Source of the DNA: Alphaproteobacteria bacterium
GTDB lineage: Bacteria > Pseudomonadota > Alphaproteobacteria > Sphingomonadales > Sphingomonadaceae
Reading direction: 5' to 3'
Length of the DNA stretch: 64,000 nt
NCBI GenBank assembly: GCA_019239415.1
Contig: JAFAZW010000061.1
Coordinates: forward strand, 1 to 64,000
This document shows positions 33,227-41,780 of this stretch, piece by piece. Within the stretch, counting starts at the first letter, position 1. Every line of letters starts with the position of its first letter. The notes under the pieces were generated by a model that saw only the letters and a program-made list of their open reading frames with translations, made no database searches and had not been told where the DNA came from. The translations under genes and the position numbers were made by a program.

Positions 33227-34732
33227 ATGGACGAGACGAACCGCGCCTGGGCCGCGCTCGAGGCGGCGCCTCGCCCCGCCCTGCCCGCCCTCTTCACGGC
33301 CGAACCGGACCGCGTCGGCGCGCTGACGGTCGAACAGGGCGGCATCCTCTTCGACTTCTCGAAGACCCACCTCGACGCCGGCCTCGTCGCGACGTTCACG
33401 GCTCTTGCCCAGGCGCAGGATCTGGCCGGCGCGCGCGACGCGCTGTTCGCCGGGCGCATCGTCAATCCGACCGAGCAGCGCGCCGCGGAGCACAGTGCGG
33501 AGCGCGGCCAGGGCGCGCCGGAGAGCGTTGCCCGCGCCGCCGCCCTCCACGCGCGCATGCGCGCGCTCATCGACGCGATCGAGGCCGACGCGTTCGGCCC
33601 CATCCGCCATATCCTGCACATCGGCATCGGCGGCTCCGCCCTCGGGCCCGACTTCCTCGTCGACGCGCTCGGCCGCGGCGGCGGCCGCTACGAGGCCGCG
33701 ATCGTCTCCAACGTCGATGCCGCCGCCCTCCAAGAGGCGGTGGCGGATTTCGACCCGCACGCCACGTTGCTGGTGATCGCGTCCAAGACCTTCACCACGA
33801 CGGAGACCATGCTGAACGCCCGCTCGGCGCTCGAATGGCTGGCCGAAGCCGGCGTCGCGGACCCCTATGGCCGCATCGTCGCCGTCACCGCCGCGCCGGA
33901 CAAGGCGATCGAGTTCGGAGTCGACGAGACGCGCATCCTTCCCTTCGCGGAGAGTGTCGGCGGCCGCTACTCGCTGTGGTCCGCCATCGGCTTCCCCGCC
34001 GCCCTCGCCCTGGGTTGGGAGGCCTTCGAGCAGCTCCTCGAGGGGGCGGCCGCGATGGACCGCCATTTCCGGCTCGCGCCGATCGGGAAGAACGCGCCGA
34101 TCCTCGCCGCCTTCGTCGACCGCTATTACGCGAACGTCCGCGGGGCCGAGACCAGAGCCGTCTTCGCCTATGACGAGCGGCTCCGGCTCCTGCCCGCTTA
34201 TCTTCAGCAGCTCGAAATGGAATCGGACGGGAAATCGGTCACCCTCGAAGGTGCTCCCGTCGGCCGCGCCACCGCGCCGATCACGTGGGGCGGGGTCGGC
34301 ACCGACGCGCAGCATGCCGTGTTCCAGCTCCTCCACCAGGGCACCCACCTCGTCCCGACCGAGTTCGTCGCCGCGATCGAGCCGGGTCACAGCTACGACG
34401 AGGAGCATCACCGCCAGCTGCTGATCAACTGTTTCGCGCAGGGCGCGGCGCTGATGGCGGGACGGACCAACGACGACCCACACCGCGCCTATCCCGGCGA
34501 CCGGCCGTCGACCACCATTCTCCTCGATCGCGTCGACGCCGGCACGCTGGGCGCGCTGATCGCCTTCTACGAGCACCGCACCTTCGCCAACGCCGTGCTC
34601 CTCGGGATCAACGCCTTCGACCAGTTCGGCGTCGAGCTCGGCAAGCAAATGGCGAAGGCGATCGACACGGGCGGCCTCGATTTCGACCCGTCCACCGCGG
34701 CGCTCATCGAGCGAGCCGGCCTCGGCGGATGA
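33227..34732 (+). CDS. pgi: Glucose-6-phosphate isomerase
   Basis: Encodes 501 residues; interconverts glucose-6-phosphate and fructose-6-phosphate. It has FDFSKTHLD, LHIGIGGSALGPDFL, SKTFTTTETM, GGRYSLWSAIG (signature 1), the conserved Glu/His region GTHLVPTEF, and FDQFGVELGKQMA (signature 2). ATG 33227 is the family start; upstream codons are low-complexity. Its stop overlaps the next gene (ATGA). Confidence 0.95.
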   Translation: MDETNRAWAALEAAPRPALPALFTAEPDRVGALTVEQGGILFDFSKTHLDAGLVATFTALAQAQDLAGARDALFAGRIVNPTEQRAAEHSAERGQGAPESVARAAALHARMRALIDAIEADAFGPIRHILHIGIGGSALGPDFLVDALGRGGGRYEAAIVSNVDAAALQEAVADFDPHATLLVIASKTFTTTETMLNARSALEWLAEAGVADPYGRIVAVTAAPDKAIEFGVDETRILPFAESVGGRYSLWSAIGFPAALALGWEAFEQLLEGAAAMDRHFRLAPIGKNAPILAAFVDRYYANVRGAETRAVFAYDERLRLLPAYLQQLEMESDGKSVTLEGAPVGRATAPITWGGVGTDAQHAVFQLLHQGTHLVPTEFVAAIEPGHSYDEEHHRQLLINCFAQGAALMAGRTNDDPHRAYPGDRPSTTILLDRVDAGTLGALIAFYEHRTFANAVLLGINAFDQFGVELGKQMAKAIDTGGLDFDPSTAALIERAGLGG

Positions 34733-35577
34733 AGCGAGCCCTGCTCCTCCTCCCGACGCTGCTGATGCTTGCCTCCTCCGCGGCCGCGGCGCCGCCGACG
34801 AGGCTGGAGCTGTTCCGCAACCGGCTGTTCCTCCCCGCGACCGTCAACGGGATCCGGGTCGTCGCGCTGCTCGATTCGGCGGCGGAGATGACGATTGTCG
34901 ACGCGCCCTTCGCCGCCGGCCTGCGCCTGCGCATGGGCGCGGCCCAGCTCGTCAACGGCAGCGGCGGCGAGGACAAAGGTCGCTTCGCCCATGGCCTGCG
35001 GATCGCCGCCGCGGGGGTCACGGTGCCGGCGACGACGGCGGTGGTGCTCGACCTTCGCGACCTCTCCGATCGGCTGATCGGGCGGCCGGTCTCGGTCATC
35101 CTCGGCCGCGAGCTGTTCGACGCGGCCCGTCTGCACATCGACCTCGCCCGCCGCAGCCTCGCCGCCGTGCCGCGCCGCCGCGCGCCGCCGGGCCGCCGCT
35201 ATCCGCTGACCAGCCAGCGCGGCGTCGAGGTCTTTCCCGTCGCCGTCGAGGGCCATGCGCCCGCCCAGGCGGAGTTCGACCTCGGCAACGGCAGCGAGGT
35301 GCTGATCGGCAAGGGCTATGCCGAAAGGATCGGCCTGCTCGCGCCCGAGCGGATCGTCGGGCGGAGCGAGGGCGGCGGCATCGGCGGTGGGCGCAGCCGC
35401 GCCATCGTCGTGCTGAGGACGCTCGAGGTCGGCGGCCGCAGGTTCGAGAATGTCCGCGCGGCGATCGACGACACGGCGAGCGCCGCCGACGTTAACGTCG
35501 GCACGTCGATCCTGCGCCACTTCCTGATCACCGTGGACTATGCGCAGCACGGCCTGTGGCTGGCACCGCGGCCCTAA
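34729..35577 (+). CDS. Exported retropepsin-like aspartic protease domain protein
   Basis: Encodes 282 residues with a Sec signal peptide (cleavage near AAAA-PP, ~21). Two aspartyl-protease-like lobes are visible. The first has VVALLDSAAEMTIVD, where the usual D-T/S-G reads D-S-A. The second has AEFDLGNGSEVLIG, where D-L-G-N replaces D-T-G. Both keep the Asp but not the full active-site triad, so activity is uncertain. It is coupled to pgi by an ATGA overlap, probably only an operon convenience. Confidence 0.75.
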   Translation: MKRALLLLPTLLMLASSAAAAPPTRLELFRNRLFLPATVNGIRVVALLDSAAEMTIVDAPFAAGLRLRMGAAQLVNGSGGEDKGRFAHGLRIAAAGVTVPATTAVVLDLRDLSDRLIGRPVSVILGRELFDAARLHIDLARRSLAAVPRRRAPPGRRYPLTSQRGVEVFPVAVEGHAPAQAEFDLGNGSEVLIGKGYAERIGLLAPERIVGRSEGGGIGGGRSRAIVVLRTLEVGGRRFENVRAAIDDTASAADVNVGTSILRHFLITVDYAQHGLWLAPRP

Positions 35578-35658
35578 GCATTGGGCCGATGCGAAAAGCG
35601 CATTAGCGCCGCCGTCGCACAGCCCCTAAGGAATCCGGCAGTTCATCGGAGCGAGAGC

Positions 35659-37005
35659 ATGGCAGGTTTCGACTACGACCTCTTCGTCATCGGGGCCGGA
35701 TCGGGCGGCGTCCGTGCCTCCCGGGTCGCCGCCGCGCACGGCGCGAGAGTGGCGGTTGCCGAGGAATATCGCGTCGGCGGCACCTGCGTGATCCGCGGCT
35801 GCGTCCCCAAGAAGCTGCTCGTCTACGGCGCGCACTTCGCCGAGGACCTCGCCGACGCGCGGCGCTTCGGCTGGGACGTGCCGCAATGCGCGTTCGACTG
35901 GAAGACGCTGCGCGACAACGTCCTCGCCGAGGTCGACCGGCTCGAAGGCGCCTATGGCGATACCCTCGCCAACCACAAGGTCGAGCTGATCCGCGAGCGC
36001 GCCGTGCTGACGGGACCGAACGAGATCCGCCTCGCCGGCGGCCGCACCGTCACGGCGCGGATCATCCTCATCGCGACCGGCGCGACGCCGGTCGTGCCGA
36101 GCTTTCCGGGCGCCGAGCACGGCATCACGTCCAACGAAGCCTTCCATCTCGACAGCGTGCCGAAGCGCGTGGTGATCGCCGGCGCCGGCTACATCGCCAA
36201 CGAATTCGCCGGCATCTTCCACCAGTTCGGCGCCCACGTGACGCTGGTCAACCGTTCCGACGTCATCCTGCGCGGCTATGACGAGACGATCCGCGACCGC
36301 CTCCTCACCATCTCGATGATGAAGGGCATCGACTATCGCTTCCACGTCAGGTTCGACCGCATCGAGAAACGGGAAGGCGGCGGCCTCACCGTCCACATGG
36401 AGGGCTGCGACGCGATCGAGGCGGACACGGTCATGTACGCGATCGGCCGCAAGCCCAACACCGAGGGCCTCGGCCTCGACACCGCCGGCGTCGAGGTCGA
36501 CGACAAGGGCGCCGTGGTGGTCGACGCCGACAACAAGTCGACCTGCGATTCGGTCTACGCGGTCGGCGACGTCACCAACCGCGTCCAGCTCACGCCGGTC
36601 GCGATCCGCGAGGGGCAGGCGTTCGCCGACACCCTGTTCGGCGACAAGCCGACCCGGGTCGACTATGAGAACATTCCTTCCGCCGTCTTCAGCCACCCGC
36701 CGCTGGCCGGCGTCGGCATGACCGAGGGCCAGGCGCGCAACCGCCTCGGCTCGGTCCGGACCTACCTGTCCGACTTCCGCCCGATGAAGAACGTCCTCGC
36801 CGGCCGCAACGAGCGCGCGCTCTACAAGCTCGTCGTCAACGCCGAGACCGACGAGGTGGTCGGCCTCCACATGATCGGCCCCGACGCACCCGAAATCCTC
36901 CAGGCCGCGGCGATTGCGGTGAAGGCCAAGCTCAAGAAGGCCGATTTCGATCAGGTCGTGGCGCTGCACCCGACCATGGCCGAAGAGCTGGTGCTGATGC
37001 GCTAG
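35659..37005 (+). CDS. gor: Glutathione-disulfide reductase
   Basis: Encodes 448 residues; FAD- and NADPH-dependent reduction of glutathione disulfide. The FAD site is VIGAGSGGVRASR, the redox-active disulfide is GGTCVIRGCVPKK, the NADPH site is AGAGYIANEFAG followed by NRSD, and the catalytic His is in HPTMAEELV. Start ATG 35659 has GGAGCGAGA upstream. Length is typical. Confidence 0.95.
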   Translation: MAGFDYDLFVIGAGSGGVRASRVAAAHGARVAVAEEYRVGGTCVIRGCVPKKLLVYGAHFAEDLADARRFGWDVPQCAFDWKTLRDNVLAEVDRLEGAYGDTLANHKVELIRERAVLTGPNEIRLAGGRTVTARIILIATGATPVVPSFPGAEHGITSNEAFHLDSVPKRVVIAGAGYIANEFAGIFHQFGAHVTLVNRSDVILRGYDETIRDRLLTISMMKGIDYRFHVRFDRIEKREGGGLTVHMEGCDAIEADTVMYAIGRKPNTEGLGLDTAGVEVDDKGAVVVDADNKSTCDSVYAVGDVTNRVQLTPVAIREGQAFADTLFGDKPTRVDYENIPSAVFSHPPLAGVGMTEGQARNRLGSVRTYLSDFRPMKNVLAGRNERALYKLVVNAETDEVVGLHMIGPDAPEILQAAAIAVKAKLKKADFDQVVALHPTMAEELVLMR

Positions 37006-37121
37006 TCCGCGTCTGAAGACAGAGCTCAGCTGACAAACCTATGCGGAAGAGCTATGGAAGTTGCCCCGATCGAGAGGGCTGGTCTCGGCCTTCGGACGCG
37101 GACGGTGCATGGGAGGTGGAC

Positions 37122-37481
37122 ATGAATAGTCTGGCAATCCGAGCAAGGAAGATGGCTGTTTGCTTAGTTTGCGCGTGCGTCCTGGCTCATGCTGCTTTCG
37201 CTAAGCCGAAAGACAATGATCACACGTTTAAGAACGGTTGTGTCATTACCTGCCTTGGCGGCACGTGGTCGCAGACTGCTGAGGGTAACTGGAGGTGCTC
37301 AAGTCAGAATGTGGAAAAGAACGACAAGTGCCCTAAGAAGTTAAGCTCCGCAAGCAACATGTCCGCTGCCGATCGCCACAAATTCGACTCCGTGATCAGC
37401 GCGAGCGGTGAGTCGGTGGGGCCGTCCAAGGCAGTCAGGCACGGCGCAACTCAACCCGCGGCGTCGGCACCGCGACACTGA
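37122..37481 (+). CDS. Small secreted cysteine-containing protein, unknown
   Basis: Encodes 119 residues. ATG 37122 follows GGAGGTGGAC, a strong ribosome site, so the longer frame from 37041 is rejected. A signal peptide (KMAVCLVCACVLAHAAFA) is followed by a mature part with Cys in CVITCLGGTW, WRCSS and DKCPKK, probably disulfide-bonded, and a Ser/Ala-rich tail. Codon use (TTA, GTT, AAG/AAA mixes) is clearly less GC-rich than in neighbours, which suggests transfer. No known family recognised. Confidence 0.65.
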   Translation: MNSLAIRARKMAVCLVCACVLAHAAFAKPKDNDHTFKNGCVITCLGGTWSQTAEGNWRCSSQNVEKNDKCPKKLSSASNMSAADRHKFDSVISASGESVGPSKAVRHGATQPAASAPRH

Positions 37482-37522
37482 TCAGCCACCGCGGAGGGCC
37501 GGCCGCCGCTCCCGAGCGAGGG

Positions 37523-38875
37523 TCAGCCCCCCGCGTCCGGCGATGCGCTGTTCCCTTCGTCCGGCGCTTCGGGCGCGGGCTTTTCGTCGAGGCCGAGCCA
37601 GTCGTGCGGCGGGAGGTGGTAGATCATGTCCATCACCTCGAACTCGACGCCGCCCGCCTGGCTGCTGGAGCCGTTCCACAAGGCGACGACGCCGCTCTTC
37701 AACGCCGGGTCGAACATGATCAGCGAGCGGTAGCCCTTGACGCCGCCGCGGTGGGCGATGACGCGGTGGCCGGCATAATCGTAGACGCGCCAGCCGAGCC
37801 CGTACTGGGCGGTGCGGACGCGTTCGCGGAACTTGCGCATGCGCCCGAGCTCGCCCGGCGTCGCCACCCGCCCCGTCTGCACCTCGCGCAGCACGTCGGG
37901 CGGGATGACGCCCGGCGCGAGGCCCATCTGGGCTTCCATCCAGATGGCGAGGTCCTTGATCGAGCTGTTGACGCCGCCGGCGCCCGGAATGCGGTAATAA
38001 GCGTCGCTGACCTCGACCGGCTTCGAATGCTTCGAGCCGACATAGGGCCGCGCCCAGCTGGTCGCCGACACCAGCGCGTTGCGGTTCAGCGAGGCCGAGC
38101 GCATCCCCAGCGGGCCGAAAACGCGCTCCCGAACCGCCTGCTCGTAGGTCTTGCCGGTCGTCTTCTCGACGATCTCCGATGCCGCGTCGTAGGCGACGTT
38201 CTGATAGGCCCAGCAGGTCCCCGGCGGGCAGATCGGATTGAGCTGCGCCAACATCGAGCGGAGCAGATGCGGATCCTGCCCTTCCTCGAGCTTGTTGTCG
38301 TTGGCGTGGCTGAACAGGCCGAGGCGGTGCGAGAGCAGGTCCGCGACGGTGGCGCGGTTCTCGTTCCCCGACGGCAGCTTGAGCGAGGGCGCATAGCGTC
38401 CGACCGGCTCGACCAGGGACAGCTTGCCGTCGTGCGCGAGCAGGGCGACCATGTCCGCGGCGACGCCCTTCGAAACCGACGCCCAGCGGAACAGGGTGTT
38501 CGGAGTCACCTTGTCGCCGCTGCCGGCGACGGTCTCGCCATAGCCCTGGAGGAAGCGGATCTGGCCGTTCTCGACGACGCCGACCGCCATGCCGATCATG
38601 CTCGGCGCGTCCATCAGCCGCGTCAGCCGATGGTTGAGCATATTGTAGTCGACGGCGCTGTCCCGCGCCTGCTGGCGCTCCTCGATGCGGGCGAGATCGC
38701 GGTCCGAGATGCCGACATGGGGCGCCGTGGCGGTCGGGCCGCCGGGCGCGGTCCGGACCGGGCCGTGCCGGTAGGCGGCAGCCCAGAAGGCGAGGAGGAC
38801 GAGGAGGATGCCGCCGAGCGACAGGTACGCGAACTTGCGGGTCAGCGGGGAAATCCTTCGGCGGTCTGAAAACAA
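37523..38875 (-). CDS. Membrane-anchored serine hydrolase (beta-lactamase/PBP-like)
   Basis: Encodes up to 450 residues. An N-terminal membrane anchor (about 14-34) is followed by the class C beta-lactamase/DD-peptidase fold: SxxK in FRWASVSKG, a Tyr-x-Asn motif in WAYQNVAYD, and HRGGVKGYRS in place of KTG. It faces the periplasm. The longest frame begins with a TTG at 38875 in the T-rich tail of the M13 gene's terminator, with no Shine-Dalgarno, so the true start may be a few codons further in. Physiological substrate unknown; esterase, peptidase and amidase are all possible. Confidence 0.85.
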   Translation of the reverse strand: MFSDRRRISPLTRKFAYLSLGGILLVLLAFWAAAYRHGPVRTAPGGPTATAPHVGISDRDLARIEERQQARDSAVDYNMLNHRLTRLMDAPSMIGMAVGVVENGQIRFLQGYGETVAGSGDKVTPNTLFRWASVSKGVAADMVALLAHDGKLSLVEPVGRYAPSLKLPSGNENRATVADLLSHRLGLFSHANDNKLEEGQDPHLLRSMLAQLNPICPPGTCWAYQNVAYDAASEIVEKTTGKTYEQAVRERVFGPLGMRSASLNRNALVSATSWARPYVGSKHSKPVEVSDAYYRIPGAGGVNSSIKDLAIWMEAQMGLAPGVIPPDVLREVQTGRVATPGELGRMRKFRERVRTAQYGLGWRVYDYAGHRVIAHRGGVKGYRSLIMFDPALKSGVVALWNGSSSQAGGVEFEVMDMIYHLPPHDWLGLDEKPAPEAPDEGNSASPDAGG

Positions 38876-38879
38876 GGAA

Positions 38880-38907
38880 CCGGGCCGGCGATGCCTCGCC
38901 GGCCCGG
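38880..38907 (-). terminator. Strong intrinsic terminator of the M13 peptidase gene
   Basis: A perfect 12-bp GC-rich stem (38880-38891 with 38896-38907, 4-base loop) lies 42 bases after the peptidase stop. On the minus strand it is followed by TTCCTTGTTTT. Confidence 0.88.
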
Positions 38908-38949
38908 TCCATGCAAGCGCCTAAGAGACGCTTGGACGCTGGTGCGCGC

Positions 38950-41013
38950 TTACCAGATGTGGATGCGCTGCTCCGGCGGCAGGTAGAGAGCGCCCGACGT
39001 CACGTTGAACGCCTTGTACCACTGGTCGAAGTTCCTGACGACGTTCGGACGCAGCTGACCCGGCGAATGCGGATCGGTGGTGAGCTGCTGCATCATCGCC
39101 GCTTCCCGCATCTTGTTGCGCCACACCTGGCCGAAGCCGAGGAAGAAGCGCTGGTCGCCGGTATAGCCGTCGATCACCCGGTCCGGCTTGCCGTGCAGCG
39201 ACAGCTTGTAGGCGTCGTACGCCACCGCGAGGCCGGCAAGGTCCGCCATGTTCTCGCCGAGCGTCAGCTCGCCGTTCACGTGCGTGCCCTTGATCGGCTC
39301 GTAGCCGCCATATTGCGCGACGACCTTGTCGGTGCCGGTCTTGAAGCGGGTCACGTCCTCGGCCGTCCACCAGTCGGCGAGGTTGCCCTGCGGGTCGTAC
39401 TTGCGGCCCTGGTCGTCGAAATGGTGGCTGAGCTCGTGGCCGATCACCGCGCCGATCGCGCCGTAATTGACCGCCGGGTCCGCATTGGGATCGAAGAAGG
39501 GCGGCTGCAGGATCGCGGCCGGGAACACGACTTCGTTCATCAGCGGGTTGGCGTAGGCGTTGACCGTCATCGGGGTCATGAACCACTCTGAGCGGTCGAC
39601 GGGCTTGCCCATCTTGGCGAGCTGGCGGTTATACTCGAAGGCGCGCGCGCGGAACGCGTTGCCGACGAGGTCGCCCGGGACGATCTCGAGGGCCGAATAA
39701 TCGCGCCACTTGTCCGGATAGCCGATCTTCGGGGTGAAGGCGGCGAGCTTCGCCCGCGCCTTCGCCTTGGTCTCGGGCGCCATCCAGGTGAGGTTGGCGA
39801 GCCGCGCGTCCATCGCCCGGATGAGGTTGTGGACGAGCTCGTCGGCCTTCGCCTTGGTGTCCGGCGTGAAGTAGCGCGAGACGTAGGCCTGGCCGACCGC
39901 TTCGCCGAGCGCGCCGTTGACGACGGCGACGCCGCGCTTCCAGCGGTCCGGCAGCTGCGGCGTGCCGGTCAGCACCTTGGTAAAGGCGAAATTCTCGTCG
40001 ACGAAAGCCTTGGGCAGCATCGGCGCCGCGGCGCGGATGGTGCGGATGGTGAGATAGTCCTTCCAGGTGTCGATCGGGGTGGCGGCGACGATCTTCGCCG
40101 TGCCCTCGATCGCGCTCGGCTGCGCGACGATGACGCGGCTCTGGTCGGCGAAGCCGGTGCCCTTCAGATAGGTCGCCCAGTCGAAGCCCGGCGCCATCTG
40201 CTGCAGTTCGGCGATGCTCTTCGGGTTGTAGAGCTTCTCCGTCTGGCGGCTCTGGACGCGGGTCCAGTGGGTCTCGGCGATCTGCTTCTCGAGCTCGAAC
40301 ACGCGCTTGGCGCGCGCCTCCGGCTCGGAGAGGCCGGCGAGGCGGTACAGGTTGGTCAGGTGCTCGACATATTTGCCGCGGATCGGCTCGAACTTCGCCT
40401 CGGAATAATAGTCGCGGTCCGGAAGGCCGAGGCCGCCCTGGCCGACATAAGCGGCGTACACGCTGTTGTTCTTGAGGTCCTGCTGGGTGCCGATGCCGAT
40501 CGGGCCGCCGATGCCGGTGCGGTTCGCCTCGGCGAAAGCGGCGGCGAGGTCGCTCTGGCTGTGGATCGCGTCGATGCGCGCGAGATACGGCTTGAGCGGC
40601 TCGATGCCCGCCCGCTCGATCGCGGCCTCATCCATGTAGCTGCGATAGAGGTCGCCGATCTTCTGCTCGTTGCTGCCCTTGGGCGCGGGCTTGGCGGCGA
40701 TTTCCTCGATCAGCGTACGGGTACGGGTCGTCGACAGCTCGGCGAGGATGCCGAAGCCGCCCCAGGCCGCCTTGTCGGCGGGGATGACGGTGTTCTTGTC
40801 CCAGGTGCCGTTGACGTAATTGTACCAGCTGTCGCCGGGGTTGACGGTCTTGTCCATGCCGGAAAGGTCGACGCCCCAGGTGCCGAGCTCCGGCTTGCCG
40901 GTGGCGGCCGCGGAGGCCGCATGGGCGGCGGCGGGCTTGGTCTGCGCGACGACGGACGAGCCGGCGAGCAGGGCGGCGCAAGCAACGCCGCTCAGCAGTA
41001 TCTTATTGAACAT
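38950..41013 (-). CDS. M13-family zinc metallopeptidase (neprilysin-like)
   Basis: Encodes 687 residues with a Sec signal peptide (AALLAGSSVVAQ). The N-terminal M13 domain spans about 45-425. The C-terminal catalytic domain has NAYANPLMNEVVFPAAIL, the zinc motif HELSH in IGHELSHHFDDQG, and the third ligand in GENMADLAGL. It ends in the family-typical HIW. ATG 41013 is preferred to 41034 because GGAGGGGA lies upstream of it. Periplasmic oligopeptide degradation is expected. Confidence 0.94.
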   Translation of the reverse strand: MFNKILLSGVACAALLAGSSVVAQTKPAAAHAASAAATGKPELGTWGVDLSGMDKTVNPGDSWYNYVNGTWDKNTVIPADKAAWGGFGILAELSTTRTRTLIEEIAAKPAPKGSNEQKIGDLYRSYMDEAAIERAGIEPLKPYLARIDAIHSQSDLAAAFAEANRTGIGGPIGIGTQQDLKNNSVYAAYVGQGGLGLPDRDYYSEAKFEPIRGKYVEHLTNLYRLAGLSEPEARAKRVFELEKQIAETHWTRVQSRQTEKLYNPKSIAELQQMAPGFDWATYLKGTGFADQSRVIVAQPSAIEGTAKIVAATPIDTWKDYLTIRTIRAAAPMLPKAFVDENFAFTKVLTGTPQLPDRWKRGVAVVNGALGEAVGQAYVSRYFTPDTKAKADELVHNLIRAMDARLANLTWMAPETKAKARAKLAAFTPKIGYPDKWRDYSALEIVPGDLVGNAFRARAFEYNRQLAKMGKPVDRSEWFMTPMTVNAYANPLMNEVVFPAAILQPPFFDPNADPAVNYGAIGAVIGHELSHHFDDQGRKYDPQGNLADWWTAEDVTRFKTGTDKVVAQYGGYEPIKGTHVNGELTLGENMADLAGLAVAYDAYKLSLHGKPDRVIDGYTGDQRFFLGFGQVWRNKMREAAMMQQLTTDPHSPGQLRPNVVRNFDQWYKAFNVTSGALYLPPEQRIHIW

Positions 41014-41114
41014 AAAAAGGAATCCCCTCCACAAAGTGGTGGCCGGCCCATAGCGACCGGACTCGATTTTGGGAAGATCGTTTCGACGAACGACCCGCCG
41101 GAGCGGCGAAACGT

Positions 41115-41615
41115 TCAGGCGATGTCGTGCACGACCTCGAGCCGCACGCGCGCGTGGCCGGGACCGACCATCGCGATTTCCCTCGCCGCCGCGAGCGACA
41201 TGTCGAGGATCCGGCCGCGGGTGAACGGCCCCCGGTCGTTGACGCGGACGATGACGCTGCGGCCGTTGGCGAGGTTGGTCACGCGCAGGATGGTGCCGAG
41301 CGGCAGGCTGCGGTGCGCGCAGGTGAAACCGGCCGGGTCGAACCGCTCGCCGCTCGACGTGCGGTTGCCCGCCAGCTCGCGGCCGTAATAGCTGGCCGTG
41401 CCCTCCCCGACCGGCTCGAACGCCTGTTGGACGACGGCGATCTTGGCGTCGAGCGACGGCTGGGTCGGCGCGTTCGCGACCTCGGCCACCGCCCGCTCAA
41501 GACTCTGGAGCCGCGGGCTGTCGGCGACGGTCTGGGCCGGTGCGGCACTCGTCAGCGCGGCGAGGCTCAGCGCGGCGACGCGCAGCAAGCCGGTGCGGCG
41601 TAGACGTTCGATCAC
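41115..41615 (-). CDS. RlpA-family septal-ring/lytic-transglycosylase-like protein
   Basis: Encodes 166 residues with a signal peptide (~1-27) and a C-terminal double-psi beta-barrel (about 74-164). The barrel has GTASYYGRELAGNRTSSGE, FTCAHRSLPLGTILRVTN, VRVNDRGPF and RILDMSLAAAREIAM, the RlpA pattern including the catalytic-type Asp in NDRGPF. No lipobox Cys or SPOR domain is seen, so it is a short soluble variant. It probably acts on peptidoglycan during division. Stands alone. Confidence 0.88.
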   Translation of the reverse strand: MIERLRRTGLLRVAALSLAALTSAAPAQTVADSPRLQSLERAVAEVANAPTQPSLDAKIAVVQQAFEPVGEGTASYYGRELAGNRTSSGERFDPAGFTCAHRSLPLGTILRVTNLANGRSVIVRVNDRGPFTRGRILDMSLAAAREIAMVGPGHARVRLEVVHDIA

Positions 41616-41780
41616 AGGTGAAAGCCCCTCAGCTCGTTACGAGGGCGGGGCTAACCCCGCTTTCCCCACGAGTCCCGTTCGTTACGGCGACGTGTTGCGA
41701 CTCCGGGACGAATCGAGCCTTCCCGAAGGGAACCGCGGGGATGCTCGACACCGCCCGCGACCCCTGCCACGGTTGCGGGG

